A stretch of DNA of 28,198 nucleotides from contig JBHPCA010000015.1 of assembly GCA_042576225.1 (NCBI GenBank), positions 1 to 28,198 of the forward strand, read 5' to 3'. Below are positions 23,556 through 28,198 of this stretch, piece after piece. Numbering within the stretch: the stretch's first letter is position 1; the number at the start of each line of letters is the position of its first letter. Source of the DNA: GWF2-30-66 sp042576225. GTDB taxonomy: Bacteria > Babelota > Babeliae > Babelales > Vermiphilaceae. The notes below the pieces were generated by a model. The model had not been told where the DNA came from. It saw only the letters and a list, made by a program, of their open reading frames with translations, and ran no database searches. The translations under genes and the position numbers were made by a program.

Positions 23556-24644
23556 TCAGGATTTAAAATACTTTGCGATTTCTTCCTTACTTGCCCCCTG
23601 CGAAATTGCAAGCATCAATAAAAGCCTTGCTTTTGGACCGGTCAAATCCCCTGCTAAAATTACTCCGTCTCTTTGTAGTGTCTTTCCACCACCAGGACCA
23701 CCATAGATTGGATATACCGAGCCATTGTACACTCTTGTTGCAAGCACAACGATTACTTTTTTACCAAGCGCATATTTTATAGCTTTGTACACATCCTGGT
23801 TGACATTGCCTGCACCAACACCTTCTACTACTATTCCCTTTGCACCATTATCAACCGCATATTTTACAAAACTTCCATCATCTCCTGCATATGATTTGAT
23901 TAGCGCTACTTTAGAAAGTTTTTTAGGAGCTGGTATATTTACCCAATGATACCTTTCATGAAATACATGCACTTTTCCCATAGCAATATATCCCAGATAC
24001 CCCTTTTCTCCCGAGTTGAACGTCTGCACATTTGTTGTTTCCGTTTTTCTCACATTCCATGCAGAATTAATATACTGATTAAGTGTTACCGTAACGCCAA
24101 AATTTTGAGCCTCAGGAGAGGTCACCTGCAACACTGCGTTGTAAATATTATCCGGCCCATCGGGTGATAGATCTGACGCATCCCTCATTGCACCAACAAA
24201 TACAACCGGTTTTTCACTTTGCAAAGTTACATCCAAAAAGAATGCCCCTTCAGCCATAGTATCGGTTCCATGAGTAACCACCACGCCTTTTATCGCAGGA
24301 TCTTTTAAAACTTCGTTCACTTTTATACTTAATTTCCTCCACATCTCAGGGGTAATCCTGGAACTGTCTACATTAGAAAATTCAAACACTTTTATTTTTG
24401 CGATTTTTCCCAAACCTGGAACTGCCTGAATAAGATCTTTACCAGATACAGCAGGCACAGCACCTCCTGTTTTTGGATCTTTTTTCTCTGCTATTGTCCC
24501 CCCCGTTGTCACTATCGCTACCGTCGGAAGCTTAGACAACTTTCCAGGAAGCTCTTTTTCTTTATCCGCTTTTTTTAAATCACCACAAAACAAAGTGAAA
24601 CATACACAAAAAATTAAAACTCCTGAAAAAACTACTCTTTTCAC
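23556..24644 (-). CDS. ansB: secreted (type II-like) L-asparaginase
   Basis: Asparaginase hydrolyses asparagine to aspartate and ammonia. The 362-residue protein has an N-terminal signal sequence (VVFSGVLIFCVCFTLFC) followed by a charged linker, so it acts in the periplasm or outside; the Cys20 context is a poor lipobox, but a lipoprotein cannot be excluded. Catalytic marks are TTGGTIA (Thr50), THGTDTM (Thr127, Asp128), VGAMRD, and the Lys of VRKTETT that matches the catalytic Lys of E. coli AnsB. The start is GTG (24644) with AGGAG about eight bases upstream. The product aspartate could enter through a dicarboxylate/amino-acid carrier such as the one at the left edge. It may also lower host asparagine. 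Confidence 0.94.
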   Translation of the reverse strand: MKRVVFSGVLIFCVCFTLFCGDLKKADKEKELPGKLSKLPTVAIVTTGGTIAEKKDPKTGGAVPAVSGKDLIQAVPGLGKIAKIKVFEFSNVDSSRITPEMWRKLSIKVNEVLKDPAIKGVVVTHGTDTMAEGAFFLDVTLQSEKPVVFVGAMRDASDLSPDGPDNIYNAVLQVTSPEAQNFGVTVTLNQYINSAWNVRKTETTNVQTFNSGEKGYLGYIAMGKVHVFHERYHWVNIPAPKKLSKVALIKSYAGDDGSFVKYAVDNGAKGIVVEGVGAGNVNQDVYKAIKYALGKKVIVVLATRVYNGSVYPIYGGPGGGKTLQRDGVILAGDLTGPKARLLLMLAISQGASKEEIAKYFKS

Positions 24645-24846
24645 AAAACTCTCCTAAAAAACTGTATTTACACAACAAAAACACCATATGCTACCTAAAA
24701 TAGCAAAAAAACATACTATCTTAAAACAAAATCTTACATAGTTTGCAAAATAGCCCCAATACAAAGGTTTTCACAAAAAACACACTATTTCCCAAAACCC
24801 AACATGCGCTTATAATGGCGCAAACAAGGCAATTTCCATTAAAACC

Positions 24847-24876
24847 TTGATTTTCCCCCTCAATTTGTAATATTAT
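24847..24876 (+). promoter_or_regulatory. promoter for the 24937 gene
   Basis: TTGATT (24847-24852), an 18-base spacer and TATTAT (24871-24876). The gap 24645-24936 otherwise shows no gene and must also hold the minus-strand asparaginase promoter, which I cannot place confidently. Confidence 0.45.
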
Positions 24877-24936
24877 TAAACCAGAAGAAGTATTTTATTT
24901 TGGCGCTTAATCGCGTATAAATCACAGGGAGAAACC

Positions 24937-26316
24937 ATGAAGCAAATAAAAAAGCAAATGCTTGCCATATCAATGCTCGTATTTATTTTTACCCACACTA
25001 AAATATTTTCAAAACTTGGCATTACTGTTCTGAATAAATCTGACAAATTAATAAGAGCTCGAATAGACCACATGAAACCCGGCAAATACATAAAATCACT
25101 TATTGATGGCTGGGCCTTAGTTGGTACCGGTAAAAAAAATCAAACTTTTCTGCCAACGTCCAAGGGAGGAAAACGAGTCATATACTGGAACATAGACAAC
25201 AAATATTACAAAACACCTGCATATAAAAAACCAATAAAAATAATTATAAAAAAAGGCGGAGAGTTTTCTATACAAACAGGTACAGCCCTTGTGCCCTTTA
25301 AAAAAGGTACTGCAACTGAGATAATTAAATCAAAAATTGAACTGCTTGAAAAATCTATCAAAAAAGAAAAAGCCATAAAGACAAAAGAAGAAAACGAAAA
25401 ACCTGAAAAAATCCAAGGCGTTTCTAAGAAAATCCTTAACACTCTAAAGGCAACCCCAGCAGCCTTAGAAGTTGCCAAACTAACATATAAACTCCTTGGT
25501 AATTCAGCTGAAGTATCAAATGTTTTACTCAAAGAAACTGAAAAAATAAAAGCTAAAGCAAAACAAATAAGCACTAAGAAACAAATATCTGAAAAGATCG
25601 CCTTACTGCAAAGCATAATGCGTGAAAATTTAATTACGCTGTTTCAATCCGGCGTAAAGCCCCTTATGAAAAATACCGCTAAAATACTTAATAATGTTGG
25701 GCAGAAAATAGTAGGATTGTATAACCCAGAAATCGGAAAAGTAATTACTTATGTAGCAAACGATATCAATAATCTAATCCAACCAAAAACATACATCATA
25801 GGTAAATCCAAGAAAAAAGAATTACAAACGATAAGTGATTACCTATACTTGATAGATAAAATGCTGAAAACAATAGCTAAATCCCTTAAAGACACTAAAA
25901 AAGAAACTCTTAAATCCTCGCTACCCATAGTAAAAGAAATTCTTGTAATAAAAGACAACATAACAAAAGAAGTAAAAGATATGGAAAAGGAGGTAATACA
26001 AAACTTTTCTCAAGCGATAATAAAAACAAGCCCCCAAATAAGCAACGGTATCGCAAATATAATGGATCAGGTCAGTAGCATTAGGGATATAAAAGTCATA
26101 GGAATTCCAATATTTGATATTGTTGGAAAACTTACAAAAATTTCACCTAAAGTAGAAATTTTAACTAAAAACATTAAGGGATCTGCCCAAAACCTAAAAG
26201 ACGCTATAAACCTTATCCTCAAAGACGTTTTAAAATCACCAAAAAAATACACGGAAGCATTTGAAAAAGCACATGAATTTTTACAACCACAACCACCTGA
26301 AACACCTGCAAAATAA
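24937..26316 (+). CDS. large secreted helical protein, unknown
   Basis: No family is recognised in this 459-residue protein. A signal peptide (MLAISMLVFIFTHTKIFS) is followed by a beta-like N-terminal domain of about 100 residues (LGITVLNKSDKLIRARID, GKRVIYWNIDNKYYKTP, IKIIIKKGGEFSIQTGTALV). A Lys/Glu-rich helix comes next, then about 300 residues of amphipathic helices with regular Leu/Ile spacing and no Cys or Trp (KLTYKLLGNSAEVSNVLLK, NLITLFQSGVKPLMKN, ISDYLYLIDKMLKTIAKSL). The C-terminus is Pro-rich (LQPQPPETP). The pattern suggests a long helical bundle or tail-fibre-like rod rather than an enzyme. AGGGAG precedes the ATG. It ends at a strong hairpin. Confidence 0.78.
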   Translation: MKQIKKQMLAISMLVFIFTHTKIFSKLGITVLNKSDKLIRARIDHMKPGKYIKSLIDGWALVGTGKKNQTFLPTSKGGKRVIYWNIDNKYYKTPAYKKPIKIIIKKGGEFSIQTGTALVPFKKGTATEIIKSKIELLEKSIKKEKAIKTKEENEKPEKIQGVSKKILNTLKATPAALEVAKLTYKLLGNSAEVSNVLLKETEKIKAKAKQISTKKQISEKIALLQSIMRENLITLFQSGVKPLMKNTAKILNNVGQKIVGLYNPEIGKVITYVANDINNLIQPKTYIIGKSKKKELQTISDYLYLIDKMLKTIAKSLKDTKKETLKSSLPIVKEILVIKDNITKEVKDMEKEVIQNFSQAIIKTSPQISNGIANIMDQVSSIRDIKVIGIPIFDIVGKLTKISPKVEILTKNIKGSAQNLKDAINLILKDVLKSPKKYTEAFEKAHEFLQPQPPETPAK

Positions 26317-26354
26317 AACAAGTAAATGTTAACCCCAATATTGACACAATAGCC

Positions 26355-26379
26355 AAGGCCCCTTTTATTAAGGGGCCTT
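26355..26379. terminator. hairpin between the 24937 gene and sppA
   Basis: A perfect 10-bp stem AAGGCCCCTT/AAGGGGCCTT with loop TTATT lies in the convergent gap. There is no clear T tract on either side, so it may act mainly as a 3'-end stabiliser. Confidence 0.6.
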
Positions 26380-26394
26380 CAACTATAAATATAT

Positions 26395-27330
26395 TTATAC
26401 TATTCTTTTACCCGCCAACTTTTTCTGCAAAAAACCTAATAACCTAGGGACCATAGGGGCTAATTTAGAAAAACGTGAGCATTGGGAAAACATAGAACCC
26501 TCATCATTTTCCTGGTCATCAAAAAACTTTGCAAACCCAGTCTTTTTAGGGGGTTTTACCCAAAGAATCTCTTCTTTCTCGTCTATTAATGCTTTTTCTC
26601 TAATAACTTTAATAGCTGTATATGGCGAGCCTACTGCATCTATAAGACCCAAAGAAAGCGCCTGGCTTCCTGTAAATAGTCTCCCCTCTGCCCATTTATT
26701 CTTATCATTTATAGTTAGCTTCCTACTTTTTGACACATCTTGCGTAAACTGATTATACGAGCTTTTCAAGACGCCTTGGAGCATCTTTTCTTGATCTTCT
26801 GTTATGTCGACAAACGGATCGGTTGCTGTCTTGTATTTGCCTGCCGTTAAGGCTTTATACCCTATTTTGTAGCTTTGGATAAACTCTTTAAGCTGAAAAA
26901 GATACTGAAATGCTGTCCCTATGCTGCCTATAACAGCTGAAGGCGGCGCAATAATATGGTCTGTAGCACAGGCAATGTAATACCCTCCTGAGGCGCACAT
27001 ATTCTCAACCAACGTCACTATCGGCTTATTATACTTCTTTTTAAGGCTCAATATCTCCTGATATATTGATTGAGCTGTTCCAGAAGCACCTCCAGGACAG
27101 TCCATTTTTATCAATATTGCTTTAATTTTAGGATCCTTAAAGAATTTATTTAAATACTTGTTATAACGATCAGAATTATACAAAATTCCCTTGATTTTAA
27201 TAAGCCCAACACGAGCTTTAGGCACAATCATTCGCTCATATTGCTTCTTTATGCTTTTGACCAATGGTGGGGCAAATTGCAGGAAAAGTAGCAGAAAAAA
27301 CAGGGTTTTGAGGTATTCAGCAAACTTCAT
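26395..27330 (-). CDS. sppA: signal peptide peptidase, S49 (SppA) family
   Basis: This membrane-anchored serine-lysine protease degrades signal peptides left in the membrane after secretion. It has 311 residues, the length of the single-domain SppA form rather than the doubled E. coli enzyme. An N-terminal membrane anchor (LFFLLLFLQFAPPLV) precedes the catalytic domain, with GGASGTAQSIY, nucleophile Ser114 in ENMCASGGYYIA and general-base Lys167 in AGKYKTATDPF, followed by the FTGSQALSLGLIDAVG segment typical of S49. AAAGGA lies eight bases before the ATG. A housekeeping role in clearing signal peptides fits the many exported proteins here. Confidence 0.93.
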   Translation of the reverse strand: MKFAEYLKTLFFLLLFLQFAPPLVKSIKKQYERMIVPKARVGLIKIKGILYNSDRYNKYLNKFFKDPKIKAILIKMDCPGGASGTAQSIYQEILSLKKKYNKPIVTLVENMCASGGYYIACATDHIIAPPSAVIGSIGTAFQYLFQLKEFIQSYKIGYKALTAGKYKTATDPFVDITEDQEKMLQGVLKSSYNQFTQDVSKSRKLTINDKNKWAEGRLFTGSQALSLGLIDAVGSPYTAIKVIREKALIDEKEEILWVKPPKKTGFAKFFDDQENDEGSMFSQCSRFSKLAPMVPRLLGFLQKKLAGKRIV

Positions 27331-27488
27331 CTTTGTAATCCTTTCACTTTTTTACTCTTTTTTAAGAATTTCCTTGGATTTTTCAAATATTATTTGTTAT
27401 CATAATATATGTAAAAGGTGCATTTGACAAAATGTTTGAAAAGACTTGAAGCAAAATATTCACAAATAAACGTTTATGAATATTTTTT

Positions 27489-27517
27489 TTGACATCATGC
27501 CTCTTTTGATTTAAAAT
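27489..27517 (+). promoter_or_regulatory. promoter for the tRNA-Val/Asn/Asp cluster
   Basis: TTGACA (27489-27494), a 17-base spacer and TAAAAT (27512-27517) place the start about 15 bases before tRNA-Val. No other obvious promoter precedes tRNA-Asn or tRNA-Asp, so one transcript may cover all three tRNAs and the intervening repeats. Confidence 0.7.
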
Positions 27518-27538
27518 TTTGACATCTCTTGTGGTTAG

Positions 27539-27614
27539 GGGCGGTTAGCTCAGTTGGTAGAGCATCAGTCTTACAAACTGGGGGTCACAGGTTCGAGTCC
27601 TGTACCGCCCACCA
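27539..27614 (+). tRNA. tRNA-Val (TAC), CCA encoded
   Basis: Acceptor GGGCGGT/ACCGCCC, D stem GCTC/GAGC, anticodon stem TCAGT/ACTGG around the loop CTTACAA (anticodon TAC), T stem ACAGG/CCTGT with loop TTCGAGT, discriminator A and encoded CCA. First of three clustered tRNAs; no repeat is attached to its 3' end. Confidence 0.97.
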
Positions 27615-27640
27615 TATAAGAGAAATAGAAAAGAGTTTAT

Positions 27641-27716
27641 TCCTCGGTAGCTCAGTTGGTAGAGCAAACGACTGTTAATCGTTGGGTCGCAGGTTCGAGT
27701 CCTGCCCGAGGAGCCA
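27641..27716 (+). tRNA. tRNA-Asn (GTT), CCA encoded
   Basis: Acceptor TCCTCGG/CCGAGGA, anticodon stem AACGA/TCGTT around the loop CTGTTAA (anticodon GTT), T stem GCAGG/CCTGC, discriminator G and CCA. The final A (27716) is also the first base of the inverted-repeat arm of the following element. Confidence 0.97.
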
Positions 27717-27870
27717 ACTTTCGCCACCGCTCATCCTGAGCTTGACGAAGGACGGTTGGCAAGCCATCCTCCGCCAAAAAGGCTTTTTCTTTTTCTAACT
27801 GATTTTTGAATGTAAATAGCGAAAGTTGTCCTCCGTAGCCTTGGCGAAGGGGGACTAGTTACGAATTTAA
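27716..27870 (+). repeat. tRNA 3'-end palindromic element, copy 1 (after tRNA-Asn)
   Basis: The left arm AACTTTCGC (27716-27724) is perfectly complementary to GCGAAAGTT (27819-27827), 94 bases apart. The interior holds a GCTCA/TGAGC hairpin and the GGCAAGCCATC core shared with the tRNA-Phe and tRNA-Asp blocks. Directly after the right arm comes a nested hairpin: GTCCTCC (27828-27834) with GGGGGAC (27849-27855), a GTA/GAA internal loop and an inner GCC/GGC stem. The end GGGGGACTAGTTAC plus AATTTAA is shared with copy 2 at 21 of 22 positions. Confidence 0.8.
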
Positions 27871-27908
27871 AAAAGTATTTAATTTGAGAATAATTTATAA
27901 AAATTCTA

Positions 27909-27986
27909 GGGGCTATAGCTCAGTTTGGTTAGAGCGTCCGCCTGTCACGCGGAAGGTCGCGAGTTCGAGTCTCGTTAGCCCCGCCA
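27909..27986 (+). tRNA. tRNA-Asp (GTC), CCA encoded
   Basis: Acceptor GGGGCTA/TAGCCCC, anticodon stem TCCGC/GCGGA around the loop CTGTCAC (anticodon GTC), T stem GCGAG/CTCGT (one G-T), discriminator G and CCA. The D loop is two bases longer than in its neighbours. Its final A begins the arm of the second element. Confidence 0.97.
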
Positions 27987-28126
27987 TCCTACGCCAAGGC
28001 TTCGGATGGCAAGCCATCTTCGCTAAAATTTGATTTCTCTTTTTTTAAAAAAAATTTTAAACAAAAGTAGCGTAGGATGTCCTCCGTAGCTCTAAAAGAG
28101 CGTAGGGGGACTAGTTACAAATTTAA
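27986..28126 (+). repeat. tRNA 3'-end palindromic element, copy 2 (after tRNA-Asp)
   Basis: The left arm ATCCTACGC (27986-27994) is perfectly complementary to GCGTAGGAT (28070-28078), 75 bases apart. Its sequence differs from that of copy 1, but it begins at the same place, the A of the tRNA CCA. Its first 40 bases (counting from 27984) match the tRNA-Phe block at 38 positions. The nested hairpin after the right arm pairs GTCCTCC (28079-28085) with GGGGGAC (28105-28111), with GTA/GTA internal loop and inner stem GCTCT/AGAGC, where copy 1 has GCC/GGC. Confidence 0.8.
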
Positions 28127-28182
28127 GAAGATGTTTAAAATACAACTTCTTTCAAAAAATTATGTGGAGATTATAACCCACC

Positions 28183-28198
28183 ATGTATTATGTCTACT
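28183..28198 (+). CDS. start of a gene cut by the window edge, possibly a GIY-YIG nuclease
   Basis: Five complete codons from an ATG read MYYVY. This is how many GIY-YIG endonuclease superfamily proteins begin (MYYVYIL), but five residues cannot prove it. A GGAG lies 13 bases upstream, a rather long spacing. The position directly downstream of the tRNA-linked repeats makes a mobility-related nuclease plausible. Confidence 0.35.

Noticed and set aside
27545..27727. Minus-strand 60-codon open frame
   Set aside because: It is antisense to tRNA-Val and tRNA-Asn; the duplicated peptide reflects the conserved tRNA arms.

Overview
This AT-rich window probably comes from a host-dependent, Gram-negative-like bacterium with a small genome. 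My best guess is the Dependentiae (Babelota/TM6) phylum, with Chlamydiota or Rickettsiales-like symbionts as alternatives. That placement is inference. It rests on the low GC, the many short lysine-rich secreted proteins of no known family, the density of importers for host metabolites (dicarboxylate/amino-acid symporter, BrnQ, NupC), and the secreted enzymes (asparaginase, PLD-like proteins). No rRNA or other firm phylogenetic marker is present.

Layout. 1-931: the tail of a DAACS-type symporter and a small TPR-like protein. 1112-2581: a palindromic repeat block joined to tRNA-Phe (minus strand), then divergently pheS, followed by galU. 3739-4607: two small secreted Cys-rich proteins. 4643-8621: PEP synthase (minus) and BrnQ (plus). 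8669-12131: small secreted or membrane proteins of unknown function and a GT-B-like glycosyltransferase. 12178-15864 (minus): peroxiredoxin, CTP synthase and the nucleoside transporter NupC. 16157-19934: a secreted unknown, then RF1, ribosomal protein L31 and a CPA2 cation/proton antiporter (minus). 19935-20523: a 589-bp gene-free stretch with a candidate small RNA, a consensus promoter and a structured leader, which precedes a secreted basic protein built of 12-14-residue repeats. 21008-24644 (minus): two paralogous secreted PLD-like proteins with nuclear-localisation-like basic tails, and a secreted L-asparaginase. 24937-27330: a large secreted helical protein and an SppA peptidase. 27489-28198: a promoter, tRNA-Val, tRNA-Asn and tRNA-Asp, two structured repeats, and the first codons of a possible GIY-YIG gene.

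How the genes fit together. Import and salvage are prominent: NupC beside CTP synthase (nucleosides to CTP), BrnQ and the DAACS carrier (amino and organic acids), periplasmic asparaginase, and PEP synthase for making PEP from pyruvate. Many other genes encode exported proteins without known relatives, which is typical of a lineage that works inside or on a eukaryotic host. The two PLD-like proteins are the best effector candidates.

The most unusual signal is a family of structured repeats attached to tRNA 3' ends. Downstream of tRNA-Asn and of tRNA-Asp, the terminal A of the tRNA CCA begins a 9-bp arm whose perfect complement lies about 75-95 bases further on. The arm sequences differ between the two copies but each is exactly self-complementary. 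A related block is joined in the same way to tRNA-Phe, about 26 kb away.
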